From Tricholoma matsutake (lineage: Eukaryota > Basidiomycota > Agaricomycetes > Agaricales > Tricholomataceae): DNA of 64,000 nucleotides. Position 1 is the first letter of the stretch. The number at the start of each line of letters is the position of its first letter. The DNA lies in NCBI GenBank assembly GCA_026075535.2, contig AP026548.1:8184001-8248000 (forward strand), written 5' to 3'. The position numbers were made by a program, and so were the translations under genes. Positions 34,150 to 46,440 of the stretch are shown one piece after another. A model generated the notes under the pieces. The model made no database searches and was not told the origin of the DNA. It worked only from the letters and a program-made list of their open reading frames with translations.

Positions 34150-35380
34150 TACATTGAAGTGACTGACACTGGTAGTGATAAAGTCGCTGGCGGCCATAAG
34201 AGTAACAGTGGAGCTAAGCGAATGACTGGCGCCGGTTACTGTATGAGCTAAGAAAATGTGTATGGGCCCATCCTAACATAATGCAGGGAAATGGGCCCAT
34301 ATGAATGATATGCCTGATGGAATGATTGGGTGGGCCCATGACAGTAAAAGGAAAATGGTATGGGCCCACACGACTTCAGTGCATCTCTCGGGCCAGAAAA
34401 CATAAAGTCAGCGCAGGCGATTCACATAGCTCTTAAAAGATTTGTATTGTAATAGCAGCAGTAATTCAAGTCCTGTACGCTATAGTTGTGGGGGCCCATA
34501 CTGTTTTAAGTCATCTATTTAGGAAAAAATAAAGTGGGCGCCGGTCATGCACATAGTTCTTAAAAGACTTGTATGCTAATCATGGCCAGTGTGCACTAGA
34601 ACATGGATAACAAACAAAGGAATGGTGACATGCTGTATGCTGTAGGAATGTGGGAGGATAAAGATATATGCAAAATCAGTACATTGTAGTAACTGGCGCT
34701 GGTAGTGAAAAGTGCCCGGCGCCAGGAGTGAAAAGGTGACCAATGCCGGTAGTGATAAAGTCGACGGTCCAAGAAAATGATGCCCAACTTCAGAAGGACA
34801 GGAAATTGTTGGCTTACTGGGAGGATGTGTGGAATCGCACCTTGACACTTAACAAGTCGTCTATGTAGGAAAAGATAAACATTGTAGTGACCAGCGCCGG
34901 TAGTGATAAAGTCACTTGTGGTGATAAGCATCCAAGGTCAAGAGCTAAGTGAATGACCAGCGCCAGTTATTGTAGAACCCCATGAGCTACGAAAATGGGT
35001 ATGGGCCCATCCAAAAAGAATACAGGGAAATGGGCCCATACAAATGATACGCTCGATGGAATGATCGGGTGGGCCCATGACAGTAAAAGGAAAACAGTAT
35101 GGGCCCACATGACTATAGCATACAGGACTTGAATTACTGCTGTTATTACAAATCATAAAGAATATATCCTAAAACAGTACATTGTAGTGACCAGCACCAG
35201 TAGGGATATACACAAGCACGTAACAGAAGAGAACAATCATTAGTCGAAGACAGTAGTAATGTGCAATGAGAGTAGATGTAGATTAATCCTGACACTGGCC
35301 AGATAGCAACTGTTGCTTGTGTGGCAGTCAGCTATTTCCTAACAGGATGTCTCGGCACTGGAAAACATAAAGTCGGCACC
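34150..35380 (+). repeat. Left internal inverted arm of the KDZ element
   Basis: About 800 bp of this segment (especially 34580-34690, 34790-34935 and 34940-35370) reappears as reverse complement at 43330-44049 and 46455-46665. The arm also repeats itself: 34200-34400 and 34960-35160 are diverged direct copies. It is studded with the palindrome TGGGCCCA and the words gcgccggtagtgataaagtc and aatgaccagcgcc. No gene is present. Confidence 0.8.
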
Positions 35381-35708
35381 CGACATGGTGTAGTGATAAT
35401 GTTACCAGGGGCAATAAGCATACAAGTTCAGAGCTAAGCAAATGACTGGTGCCATGATCAGCGACGGTCACTGTACATGACCTAAGGAAATGTCTATGGG
35501 CCCTTCTCATAAAAGAATCTATACACAAACAGTACTTTGTAGGGACCGGTGATAATGCACTGGCACTTAGGGGCACATAGTTTGAAGAATATATGCATGG
35601 TTATTTCATTAGTAGATGAAATATATAAGGGATCTATTGAATGTATTGCATCCATGGCAGCGCCAAAAAAAACTATCCACCGACCGCAGTGATATCCAAA
35701 GGCATGGT
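35381..35708. other. Spacer between the left arm and companion gene
   Basis: It holds one TGGGCCC word near 35497 and AT-rich sequence. No gene is seen. Confidence 0.35.
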
Positions 35709-38246
35709 TTATTGTGCATGTTGGTGTCTTAAGTCAAACATATCCTGGGGGTCAGTGGATGCATCTCCACGAGCTTTTGGTCTTGGCTTTGGACGGAGGC
35801 CAGGATCCATTGTCACATTCATCACTTTGACATCAGTGTTGCTGGGCTTTGATTTTTTAGGCCGCCGGCCACGACTATTGTGGTCATTCGACTGTGCTCT
35901 TTTCAGCTTTCCCTTGCTTCCTTCTGCTGGTGTACTCGTTCCAGCATCCTGTGTTGTAGTCACTTCATCGGTGTTGCAAGCGTGGGATCTGTGGTCATTC
36001 GACCGTGCTCTTTTCAACTTTCCCTTCCTTCCTTCTGCTGGTGTACTAGTTCCAGCATCCTGTGTTGTAGTCACTTTATCGGTGTTGTGAGTGCAGGATC
36101 TTGATCGTGTTTTCATCCAACGCTTTCTGTGGTCAGGGATTACACTATTGGTTGAAGCAACTGATGTTGCCTCGGGGATGGTATCCATTGGTAATGAAGC
36201 TAGTGTCATGTTCTGGTGAGAATTTTGACCTTGCCAAATGGCCGGTCAAAGGGCAGGTGCAGTGGAATCATGAATACTACCATGTTCCATCCATGCAGGA
36301 ACCGGACCATTCATTAAATGACCCCCACGCTCCAAATCTGCAAGATAGCTAGCGTAGGTAGGCTCTGTCATGTTGACTCCTGTAGGACCAGTTGTCAAAC
36401 CCATCATCGCCGGAATATTGTGATCCTCTGCTGTTACATATCAGCCAGGTGGAATGAGCGCCTTCTGGAGCATGGGATTGACCAAAAGGTCCCATTCCAG
36501 CAGCATCAGGTTTTCCGGTAGCAGTGGAGCTAACCCAGCGGCTTGCTGCTTTTTCTTTTGTTGTTTTGGTACTGGTGCACTCTCACTTTTGGGTTGCTGT
36601 GTGGTGGCCTTGGGCCATTTGCCTTTTGTTTTCTTTTTGGTTCATTTGTGCTTTGGCAGATTGCATGGAGCTGCTGTCATTCCTTCAGTCTCCATGTCAT
36701 CCAAGTCTGTAAGTTCTTGTAATCGAACTGCCGGCCAAAGTGTTCCCTCCCATGAATTAAGGACATTTGTGAATTCGAAACCAATCTTTCCTTCTTCCTG
36801 CCTTCCCATCCAATGGGTAAAACATGCCTCGATATCATGTTTATGCATTTTCGATGGTTCCCACAATAATACAAACTCCTCATCCAGTGATTCATCTGAG
36901 TCTTCCGGCGCCACAGTCGATGCTCATGATCTCCCTGGTGCCGAGGAAGTTGCGCAGCTCTTTCCTCCTTTCTGCAGAGGCATATAGTCCACCTGGTTGA
37001 TAAATTTGGATTGCCGTGTGTGAATATCAAGCCATGGGACATGACCAGAGGTTCTCCTTGCAGCTAAATCTTGCCAGGGATCAGTATCTTCATTAATCAA
37101 AAATGGTTCACTCACTGTACATCCTTTCAATGTATGCCCGTAAAACTTGTTTTTGGTAATTCAAAAACTGGGCATTGTTGCTGTGGCGGATAAGACAGTT
37201 CGCCGGTAGCAGTGGCTGTCCCTTCACTCCAGTCTCCAGGATTTGTTTAGGCTTTGCCCCACCAGCAGGTCGTATCACTGATTTCTCCTCTTCATCGGTG
37301 GTGAGATATTCCTTGATGTATGCCTCGAACGTGTCTGCAATAGGCTTTTCATGCCACCCAAGTTCATCGGCGATGAAATTTGGCTTATTGTTGCCTAGAA
37401 AGCTATTTGTTTCAAACCTACAAATTCTTCATTAGTCGCCAGGTGAATGGACATACACACTCCACTTCCTCTTGCCCGCTGGATTTACCCATCCACCCAA
37501 CACAACCATTCGAACCCCAAGTTCAAGGTACATCGAATTTTGAAATTCATTCATATGCTTTGTGAGTGTTTTCTTGGCATCCCTAAGATCAATTCAGCCA
37601 AGTTACTGAATTACGGGTGATACACATACTTTTGCTGAACAGCCAACAGTGGGCTGGTATTCATCCATTGTTGCTGAAGTGCCTCAATCTTTGTGTTTTC
37701 CTTTGAATCATTGGAGATTCTTTTGTTGACCTTCGCATATTGCCACAAATATTTGGCCATCCAGTCCGGTCATTCTTTCTCCAGTTCTGGAGCCTCCCGT
37801 CCAATCGCCGCCTCTATTTCTGACCCATACAGGTGGATAATTACTTTGCGCCGTGGAGGGACCTTGCCGACCGCCGCCTTCGATGGTTTGCGAGCATTTT
37901 GTCTGTACCAAGCTCTAATACGCTGATAATCATGTTTGTCAAAGAGCAGAATATACATCAAGAGCTTATTGCTCACTTCCTGCAGGCCATCCATTGGAGG
38001 TTTAACAGGTAAATTAAATAAGTCTGTCATGGCACCTTGTAAGGTTAGTTGTTGCACTTTGTGGTTTTTCGATGTCTTCCAGTCATCCACTCATTGCCAT
38101 AGCACATTCAGTTCCACTGGTGACCACTTATGGGCAACTGGTTGAAATTCCGCATGCTCATCGGTCTGATTTCCATCATCTGAGCTAGAACTTGAAGGAC
38201 AGCTGCCAAAGTCTTCCCCGCTTTGATCAGCATCCTTGGAGGACAT
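35709..38246 (-). pseudogene. KDZ companion gene, multi-exon or broken
   Basis: The minus-strand start is ATG at 38246 (MSSKDADQSGEDFG), with a stop after about 50 codons where TGA probably replaced TGG. Open segments then follow at 38090-37770, 37660-37440, 37435-37180, 37040-36640 and 36209-35709. The N-terminal half reads like a family common in Agaricomycete transposon islands, with WYRQNARKPSKAAV, WMAKYLWQYAKVNKR and MYLELGVRMVVLGGWVN segments. The C-terminus has an exact-looking internal duplication of about 37 residues (TTTQDAGTSTPAEG...KGKLKRA) and ends with basic, nuclear-signal-like sequence. It lies downstream of the KDZ transposase gene on the same strand. The function is not known. 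Exon borders are not resolved. Confidence 0.5.
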
Positions 38247-38557
38247 GATAGTCAATGTGGACGCAGTAGACAGGTTGTGCTGGCAAATACATTAGGTACC
38301 TTGATATTGCATCAGACTGTCCCTGAGGACTATTTACAGGTCATATTTCAGCCTCAATATACCCTAATATACCCACAACTTTGCTTGGTACACCTTTAAT
38401 CCTCTCGCCACACCTTAATATATCACAATGTCCCTGAGCAGAACAGCGAGTAGTGGAGTATTATTAGCTGGGTGGTCCACCAATTATTTAGAATTTTATA
38501 AAAAAAAGGTAAGATTAGTAAACCATCATTTGTTGTCTTCAGTCATGGCTCCAATCG

Positions 38558-38620
38558 AGCCATTCAAGCCATTCAAGCCATTCAAGCCATTCAAGCCATT
38601 CGAGCCATTCGAGCCATTCG
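38558..38620. repeat. 9-bp microsatellite (attcaagcc)n
   Basis: About seven copies of cattcaagc/cattcgagc follow one another. The C-to-G variation (aag to gag) is confined to the last copies. Confidence 0.9.
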
Positions 38621-39339
38621 CCGATAGATGGATGTGTTGTCAGTGGGGCCGCAATTACAATGTTGGTGGCAGGGTACATGCAGCAAGTATGGTCAAATAT
38701 CACAAACAATGAGCTAATTTACCTACGCCGCCGTTACACACTTCCACCATGCCGGCACACCACACACATCGCTGACAGCATAGCCACCTATGGTGCATCA
38801 CCAACTCACCAACACCTGATATACCAATGTATGTGTTACAGTGAGTTACGACCACCCCATGCTACCAACACACTCCCATGGCGCTGGCACAGCTACACAC
38901 ATCGCCACCACAATCACCCTTGCCGCCAGCACAGCCACAGGTGAATATGACAACAACATGCTGGCGATATGCATCCTGGCAATGGCACCATACATCTTTA
39001 TTACCCTTCCATCCACATCCAGCAGCGCCGACATTATCCTATTGATGTGGTATTTTCCTATTATGTGACTACACCCGATGCGGCCTTCCCAAATCACACA
39101 CTACACTTGATGTGGCCTTTTACTTGCACGGTCGATCTTTTTCTTATATATTACTTATTTTTTATTCCTTAACCTTTGTGCCTACTTCCATGCAACGAAG
39201 GTATAGTAACTTCCAGTTCTTTTAATTGTAGTAACTTATGGTTCCTACTTCCATCCAACAAAGATAATTTGATCCTGTCTTTCCCATAAACATAAGTCTA
39301 GTGTAGGCTGCCAAACACGGCATCCTTCCAATTACCTGG
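38621..39339. other. Spacer between companion gene and KDZ transposase gene
   Basis: The sequence is rich in cac/cca words without a coding frame I would support. It probably holds the 3' end of the transposase transcript and the promoter of the companion gene. Confidence 0.35.
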
Positions 39340-42300
39340 CTACTCAAAACCCCAGACATTTCCTACCCATGGATGTATGGCTTTGAAAATATGCACAGAG
39401 GAAGTGGCCATCCTTTTCCAGTTCACCGCCTGATGTTTGGTATATGCCACAGCTCCTGGCGAGGTCTGAGTCTCCAAGCAGTTAACCCAGACCTCTGCTC
39501 TGTGAAGAAAATAATGTGGGATCCAAGCCATTTCATGACTAGTAATTGATAACTCCTCTGACCATCTATCATGTTTGGCATTCGCCCGTAACCAGTGCAC
39601 CCTGTAGACTAAATAATAGTGAAGTCGCTCATTAAAGTGAATTGAGGTGTACTTACATTCTTTCATCATTTCGCTTGCCTCGACATCGGCTTGGACATTA
39701 ATGGTCCAAAACCATGGCAATGGTTCATCCTGTCTCCAGCTTCCACCCTCAGCATTGCCGGTACCACCCCTCACCGCGGCAGTTGAAATCTTGAGTTCAT
39801 CCCGGCGCAATACCTGATACTTGGACTGCATCTCAGGTGAACATCCCAATGATACCATTGCAGCCCTCGCAGCATTGTATACCTGATGATGTGCTTGAAC
39901 CCAGTGGCTAATAGCATGCACCTTTGACCAAGCCCTTCCCTTTTTGTTCTTGGAGGTGGTGAGACGTAAATTCTTTCTGAATAAGAAAGATTTCTCACCG
40001 AGGGCCATTCTAATGCCCTGGAGCTCATCATTTGCTTGTCCTTCCCTCAATCTCAACTCTTTCTCGGCGAGGGAATCCAAACCAAGCTGAGTAATTTGTG
40101 GAAAGCCAAATGTAGAGGGAAGAGGTAATGGGCGTGTTTCAGCAGTATGGACTGCTGCTACCAGGGGCCTTGTAATAAATGGGTTGCTTTGATCATCGTC
40201 ATCCGAGTTAGTCTGGTAATCGGGAGCTTGTGATGGGAGTACTGGTCTCGGTGGTGAGTCATTAAGCTTTTGCAGTGTATCCAATGTGTCATTGTTCACA
40301 AATTGTTCTGATTTAGCAATGAAGGAATCCACTCTGGTATCAAGGTTTTGCCATTTTGTTGCAATCTTCAGCTTATCGGCCTTGGACAACACTGAACGCT
40401 GTTGACATATAAAGGTCCGAAGAGCCAGTCTGATACTAGTTAGCATAGGAATATTTTGCAATGGCTGGATATGCACTGGGCTTCCTCAAGTTTGAGGCCA
40501 AGAGCAACCCAGGTGGTTTCACCCTTTCCATCACCGGTTTCATCTTCATCCTCTAGAAGGTTCATTTGAAGGTCGCTTCGTGTGACCCCTACCTGACCAG
40601 GGTTTATATCATAGATGTCCATTGCTTCTGGATCGGTTAGATGTGTTGCCTGAGAGTGTTTTTCCAATTCTTTCCAGGTTGCAATCTCCTCAGGGTCTGA
40701 GTTTGCCGTGTACTGCAATAGGTCCACCCGACTTTCCTCCTCACCTGCCACAGTGGCTCTGAATCGGCGGGCAGTGGTAACCACTACATCTGGTTCCAAG
40801 TCAATCTGGCACAAGGTACAAACATGTATTCACCTATGTCCTGCATTTTTTTGAAGTTGGAATCCCCCATATGATCATCCAAGGGTTCAATCTGTCCAGA
40901 AATGGTAGCATTTTGGGTACTAGGTGAGATTTCATTCAACACTGACCACAATGATTCAAGGATTTCTCCATCCACTTGTCCGGTGCTGGGAATGAAACTC
41001 GGTGAAAAGCGTGAGAAACATTGCCAGACGTGGCCACTGACATGGAAAAGACCAATACCATGCAGAATGGCGATGCCGAGTGGTAGCTGGATATACTGAC
41101 TCTCCTCCATCCGAAGTCTGAGCCTCTTCCAATACTGGCACATTATATCATAAATCAAAATGATTTTCTTGAGTCTGGTGATATTAGTGTTTTTCAAGGC
41201 TTCAGATAAAGAATAGTCCATGTTTGCTTGTCTAGAAAACATTACACAATGTCTCTCAAAATGTGAAGATATCTCACCGTTCCCCTTTTTGGAAGTCAAC
41301 CACCACACTGGGGCAGAAGCAACCATGATGGCCACAAGCAGTTGCACTGACACCAGTTACATCAAGACCCTTGTATTTGATGAAGCACTCATTTACAGCA
41401 TGATGCTCATTGCAGGTTGGTTTCTAATTTGGAGTTAGTAAATATGCTGAAAGTCTTTCAAATATCTTACCTTTGTGACTTCCTTAGCAACGGCGAGGTG
41501 TGCTTTGTAGCGATTTGGCTCGGTCATGAAAAAATCACCATGACTGAGCTTAATATCATGGTGAGCATTTTTGCGCTTCTGATGAACAGCGGTGAAGTTT
41601 CCATCCATGACAAAAGTCTGAGTGTATGCCATTCTGAGGTAAGATTACATTAAATACAGTCCAATTCATGTGATTTGACTTACTGGTCAGGATCCTCGGT
41701 CCAATTTTACAGCAGATTGACACCAGGCTGAGGACATGCAGCACAGAATGTTGGGATGTCAGTTGCACCATGCATTGCAGCCACCGATGAGCCGCTGGCA
41801 CTGGACTGTGATTCTCCCCAGCGGCCTCTCCACTTCAAATGTTTCAACATTCACCATGGCCAGCTTGCCCTGAGAAGCTCCCTGTATCGATCCTCAAGTA
41901 CCGATGTCAGAGATATTGACAACTGTAGTATATCAGTCATACCTCCATGGCACTAGGAAATAAGGGTGAAGTCATGCGCCGGAGCTTCTGGTAGTATTGA
42001 TAGGCTGAAGATTTACATTCCAGATTGGACAATTGCGCATCATCGAGGACTTTAAATGTGAACGTGGTCTTGATATTTTTGTAGCTGACCAGGAAAAGCC
42101 CCGATTGCAACAAGTGATTTTCCTGCTCTTGACAGGAATTAGGGCAATTACACCACTTGACCCACATACGATGTACACCGGAAACATCGATTACTTTCAA
42201 TTTGTGACAATCCATCGGCGTTGGGAAAGTTGTGGGACCAAGGTCATAAACACTGGTAAACCTTTTCATCTCCTTGATGATGTTGTTGGTTCCATCACCT

Positions 42301-42994
42301 TCTGTTGCATCATCCAAATCATCTTCATAATTGTCGGCCTCTTGTCCAACCACATCTGGTGCCGATGGGTGAAAGTAACTTGGGCAGGATGCACCATTGT
42401 GACTGAGATGTAAAACTAACCCGACTTGGAACAACCAAGCTGGTTCAAAATAGGAACCTGTCCAGTGGTCGATGCGGTGAAATGGGTTGGAAGCATGGTT
42501 ATCACAGCAGCAGTCAGTACAGAACATGGGATTGAAAAGACAGTCTCGGCATCACCAGGTAGCAGCATCATCCCCACACAAATTGCATTTCATGCAATCA
42601 GGTACTTCATTGGATAGTAGTGCTTCCAAATACATGGCCTTTTTAGGCAACCATTCTTCGATGTAATCTTGAGGTGTCTGAGGGTAATATTAGCATAGTA
42701 AATGTGGTAGCCATACTAAGTCACCTTTGAAGAGGGGGGATCAAGATCTGCAATGAAATTTAGAGCGTGATGCTCAATTGGTTCATTGGACATCAGAGAT
42801 GTTATATTGGTGTTGGATGTGGTCGCTGATCCTGACACTGGTGCACTTATCTTGGCCTTCTTATGCCTTGGAGTTGACTGAGGACTTTGCCGAACTGGTA
42901 CAAGGTGATCCCTGGGTCCCCACGATGTCTGGGAGTGAACAACAGTCATCTGGGTGATTCTTCCAATGATGGTGCGAGTGTGTCCTCTAGGCAT
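39340..42994 (-). pseudogene. KDZ transposase with CxC2 cysteine cluster
   Basis: Minus-strand exons start at 42994 (MPRGHTRTIIG). The first intron is 42724-42678. The CxC2 cluster follows (CMKCNLCGD, then CRDC, CTDCCCDNH, HRIDHWTG and CNCPNSC), with the segment FKVLDDAQLSNLECKSSAY. Next come the KDZ core motifs CPQPGVNL, TCNEHHAVN, CGHHGCF, NMDYSLSEAL, IYDIMCQYW and GLFHVSGHVWQCFSRF. These are followed by VDGEILESLW and DDHMGDSNFKK, and a long C-terminal region to FKAIHPWVGNVWGFE at 39340. Stops include TGA at 42552-42554 inside the cysteine cluster (expected Arg, CGA to TGA). Further introns are likely near 41945-41885 and 41285-41235. KDZ transposases are DDE-type enzymes that cut and move the element; this copy is probably defective. 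Confidence 0.85.
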
Positions 42995-43329
42995 GATGGT
43001 TTGTAGAGTGATGTAAAATTATGAACAAGCATCTCCAGGATTATATAGGCACTGTAGGCAGTGAGGAAACATGGCAACATGGCGATGTAAATGACAATGG
43101 TACCATGTAGAGGTTACTATGGGACTGTTCTACACAGCATACTAACATGTTACCTAGGTCATACTCACAAAAATACTCACAAAGCTACTGTCGATGTTTC
43201 CAATGTAAAATTACACCGGCGGTGTTTGTGATACCCATTGGTCAATAGTTTCTTACTTTTACAGCATGTCATTGCTTTTCGTTATCAGTGACCACCGGCG
43301 GTGATTAGTGTACAAGTCTAAGAGCTATG
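42995..43329. other. Upstream region of the KDZ transposase gene
   Basis: It presumably holds the promoter. The words caccggcggtg and gatcagtgcgac link it with the inverted arm that follows. No gene is seen. Confidence 0.35.
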
Positions 43330-44049
43330 GGAATGATCAGTGCGACATTGTCTTCTCCGGCACCCATCACTCCAATGTACTGTTTTAGCATATATTCTGC
43401 ACTGGTCATTCACTTTGCTCTTGACTTGGATGCTTATCGCCACCAGTGACTTTATCACTACCGGCGCCGGTCTCTGCAATGTACTGATTTTGCATATATC
43501 CTTATCCTCCCACATTCCTACAGCATACAGCATGTCACCATTCCTGCATTTGTTATCCATATTGTAGTGCACAGTGGCCGCAATTAGTATACTAGTCTTT
43601 TAAGAGCTATGTGAATGGCCAGTGCTGCCTTTACCTTTTCCGGCACCGAGAGATACAGTTCGGAAATAGCTGACTGCCACACAAGCGACAGTTGCTTTCT
43701 GGCCAGTGTCAGGATTAATCTACGTCTACTCTCATTGCACATTACTACTGTCTTCGACTAATGATTGTTCTCTTCTGTTACATGCTTGTGTATATCCCTA
43801 CTGGCACTGGTCACTACAATGTACTGTTTTAGGATATATTCTTTATGATTTGTAATAACAGCAGTAATTCAAGTCCTGTACACTATAGTCGTGTGGGCCC
43901 ATACTGTTTTCCTTTTACTGTCATGGGCCCACCTGATCATTCCATCAAGTGTATCATTCATATGGGCCCATTTTCCTGTATTATTTTAGGATGGGCCCAT
44001 ACACATTTTTGTAGCTCATGGGGTTCTACAATAACCAGTGCCAGTCATT
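43330..44049 (-). repeat. Right internal inverted arm of the KDZ element, first part
   Basis: It is the reverse complement of parts of 34580-35370, for example the block from the word acagcagtaattcaagtcctg through the TGGGCCCA series to tgtagctcatggggttctac. It is cut at 44049 by the TIR element and resumes at 46455. Confidence 0.85.
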
Positions 44050-44299
44050 ACAGGAGTACTTTACACTCCCCCACCTATTCCGGTTGGATTCCGGTTCGTC
44101 CGGCTGGAATTTCTGGAATTTCTGGAATCTGGTGGATTTTTTTTTGTATGTAGTTTTCCCTATGCAGCACAATTCCAGTCGGAATAAGGATCCAATTTAC
44201 AGCCAGAATCCCCGGAATCTGACTGGACTCATCACAACTGGAATAACAGGAATAACCAGAATGCACGTGCTTTCCCAAATAAAAGTTCGACACACATCA

Positions 44300-44366
44300 A
44301 TAATCGAACTCTCGACCTTGGGTCTGCATACATAACAGCACGCTTAACCACTGAGCTACCAAGCAA
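44300..44366 (-). other. tRNA-like module, left, transcribed outward
   Basis: On the minus strand a polymerase III A box (TAGCTCAGTGG, 44358-44348) is followed 37 bp later by a B box (GAGTTCGATTA, 44311-44301). It resembles the first two thirds of a tRNA gene. It is not a complete cloverleaf. Confidence 0.6.
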
Positions 44367-44617
44367 TTATTCTTTGGTATACATTAAATACTTTTATTAC
44401 CCAACCAAGGTACGTAGTTAATCACAGCCATTAACAGAATAATTGATAAGTATGCATACACATGACACATGACACGTGACTGCCAGCTCACAACCACTAC
44501 CACCACTGTCGCCAACACTGCCTCCTCCTCCTCTCCACTCTACCACCACCACTGTGTGCGCACCCACCACCACCATTCCCACGCCCAATGCCACCATCAC
44601 CACCACCTTCAAACGAG

Positions 44618-45036
44618 CCAACTGGATGGAACGCGGGCCCAAATGATGCAGATTGCATTGTTTGGGCCCTATGTAAGTTTTTTTCATTTGATTTTTGTTT
44701 TAATAAACAAACTAACTCATGTTTTTAGTTTTCTAGGTTATAATCTACTAGTAATGATGCCACCACCTGCAAACGAGCCAACATGGGCCCAAATGATGCA
44801 GATCGCGTTGTTTGGGCCCTACATAAGTTTTTTTCATTTGGTTTTTGTTTTAATAAACTAACTAACTCATTTTTAAAATTTTCTAGGTTATAATCTACTA
44901 GTAATGACACCACCACCCGCAAACGAGCCAACATGGGCCCAAACGATGCAGATCGCGTCATTTGGGCCCTATGTGAGTTTTTTTCATTTGCTTTTTGTTT
45001 TTATAAACTAACTAATTGTAATTTATTGCTTTTTAG
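44618..45036 (+). repeat. Three 150-bp tandem units with exon-intron-like structure
   Basis: The word gggcccaaa-gatgcag...tttgggccctat recurs at about 44636, 44785 and 44935. It is followed each time by GTAAG or GTGAG plus a T-rich stretch, then TTTTCTAG or TTTTTAG and the block ttataatctactag. Each unit thus looks like a short open segment flanked by a donor and an acceptor. Within the unit the gggccca...tgggccc words form an imperfect palindrome. Confidence 0.7.
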
Positions 45037-45289
45037 GTTGTATACTACTGGGGACGACCTGCCATGACGAAAAACACGCAACCCACGCCCACACCCACCC
45101 GATCCCCTCCTCCCCATTCAAATGGGATGTGAGGCTGTCGACATGGGCTAGGAGGGTGCAGAGGGATGCCAGGAGACCCCAGAAGGGGGGTACCTGCCTA
45201 GTAAGCACCCACCAACTTCTGTACCCGTGCCATGTCGCACTGATGCACCCAAACCCCCCCTCCCCCCAAAAAAAAAGAAAAAAACAGAA

Positions 45290-45715
45290 ATTCAGACAGG
45301 GGACAACAGCAACAAATGACGACAAGCCACCCACCCCCAGCCTCATGAGCAACTGCTCATGGGGTGGAACGTGGGTGGAACGGTGCCCAGGCACAGGGAC
45401 AGGAGACGACAACAACACACCACCCACCCCCAGCCTGATGAGCAACTGCTCATGGGGTGGATTGTGGGTGGAACGACAACGACGACAAGCCACCCACCCC
45501 CAGCCTCATGAGCAACTGCTCGTGGGGTGGAACATGGGTGGAATGGCACCCAGGTGCAGGGATAGGAGACGACAACACACCACCCGCCCCCAGCCTCACG
45601 AGCAACTGCTCATGGGGTGGATCGTGGGTGGAATGACAACAATGACAAGCCACCTACCCCCAGCCTCATGAGCAACTGCTGGTGGGGTGGATTGTGGGTG
45701 GAAGGACAGACAACA
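45290..45715 (+). repeat. GC-rich minisatellite
   Basis: The core cagcctcatgagcaactgct followed by catggggtgga occurs five to six times with spacings alternating near 85 and 65 bp. Around it ccacccaccc and gtgggtgg can pair, so each unit can fold. Long open frames here are artefacts of the repeats. Confidence 0.8.
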
Positions 45716-45760
45716 GCGGGGTCACATCCCCTCCCCCTCCCCCGCACTTCATGCCCTCTC

Positions 45761-46023
45761 CCTCCCCTGCACTTCATGTGGGGAGGGATTTTTTTTGTAT
45801 TTTTAATTATTTATTAGTATTGTGCCCCCCCTCCCCCATTTTGCGTGGGGGAGGGATTTTTTTCTTCATGTTGTTACCTCCCCCCTTGCGTTCAGCGTGA
45901 GGAGTTAGCTTTTTATGTATATAAATAAAACTCCCTCTCGCATCTTGTGAGAGGGAGGATGTTTTGTTTATGTATATAATTACAATTATCCCCACTCCCT
46001 CGCATTCAATGTGAGGGATGTGG
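45761..46023. repeat. Array of five related hairpins
   Basis: Five C-rich/G-rich stem-loops follow at spacings of about 50-65 bp: about 45761-45787, 45828-45854, 45878-45904, 45931-45957 and 45992-46022. Each has a 5' arm of C/T, a loop of the type GCATTCAATGTG or GCATCTTGTG, and a G/A 3' arm. AT-rich spacers such as ttttatgtatataaataaaa separate them. The same array occurs inverted in copy 2 (63209-63475) with stems preserved. Confidence 0.85.
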
Positions 46024-46102
46024 TTAATTAAAAAAATTTGATCTTAACTACTTTGAAAAAAATTAGAGTGTCATGAATAAACATTATATTACTATCTAAT
46101 AA

Positions 46103-46196
46103 TTCTCCTGTGGCTCAACTGGTTAAGCACACATGTTTGGTTTGTCATGTGATCACTCTAATCAAGATGTCTTGAGTTCAATCCTTACTCTGCACA
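46103..46196 (+). other. tRNA-like module, right, transcribed outward
   Basis: The A box TGGCTCAACTGG (46111-46122) and B box GAGTTCAATCC (46174-46184) are about 52 bp apart, within the range of tRNA-derived polymerase III promoters. The module points to the element end. An inverted copy lies at 63044-63127 in copy 2. Confidence 0.65.
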
Positions 46197-46282
46197 AATA
46201 TATTTTGTAGGCACTTTGACAACTTAAGACTTGAAATTTGACTATCCATTAGGCTATATACTCTAAGTTGAGGATCTGGAGT

Positions 46283-46440
46283 AACCAGAATCTGGTCAGA
46301 ATAACTGGAATAACTGGACTCTGACCAGAATAACTGGACTCCAACTGGAATAATTGGACTCCAACCAGAATAACTGGACTCCAACCAGAATAACTGGACT
46401 CTGACTGGAATAACTGGACTCTGACCGGAATAGGTGGGGG
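46283..46440 (+). repeat. Subterminal 18-bp repeat array
   Basis: About eight copies of the unit agaataactggactc-[ct] alternate with ctgaccgg-type variants up to the inverted end of the element. The opposite end of copy 2 (62875-62960) has the same array inverted. Confidence 0.85.

Noticed and set aside
38428..38712. Frame with FKPFKP repeats
   Set aside because: Created by the 9-bp microsatellite.
44469..44861. His/Thr-rich frame ending in the tandem units
   Set aside because: The start is low-complexity cac repeats and the rest reads through intron-like T-rich stretches. No support for translation.
45129..45671. Long repetitive frames on both strands
   Set aside because: They arise from the GC-rich minisatellite and are open on both strands at once, so they are not genes.
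45290..45715. CRISPR-like array
   Set aside because: Regularly spaced repeats with palindromic cores, but the spacers are themselves repeats, the context is a eukaryotic transposon, and no Cas genes exist.
46103..46196. Functional tRNA gene
   Set aside because: A and B boxes are good, but acceptor and anticodon arms do not form a cloverleaf, and the module recurs inside a mobile element.
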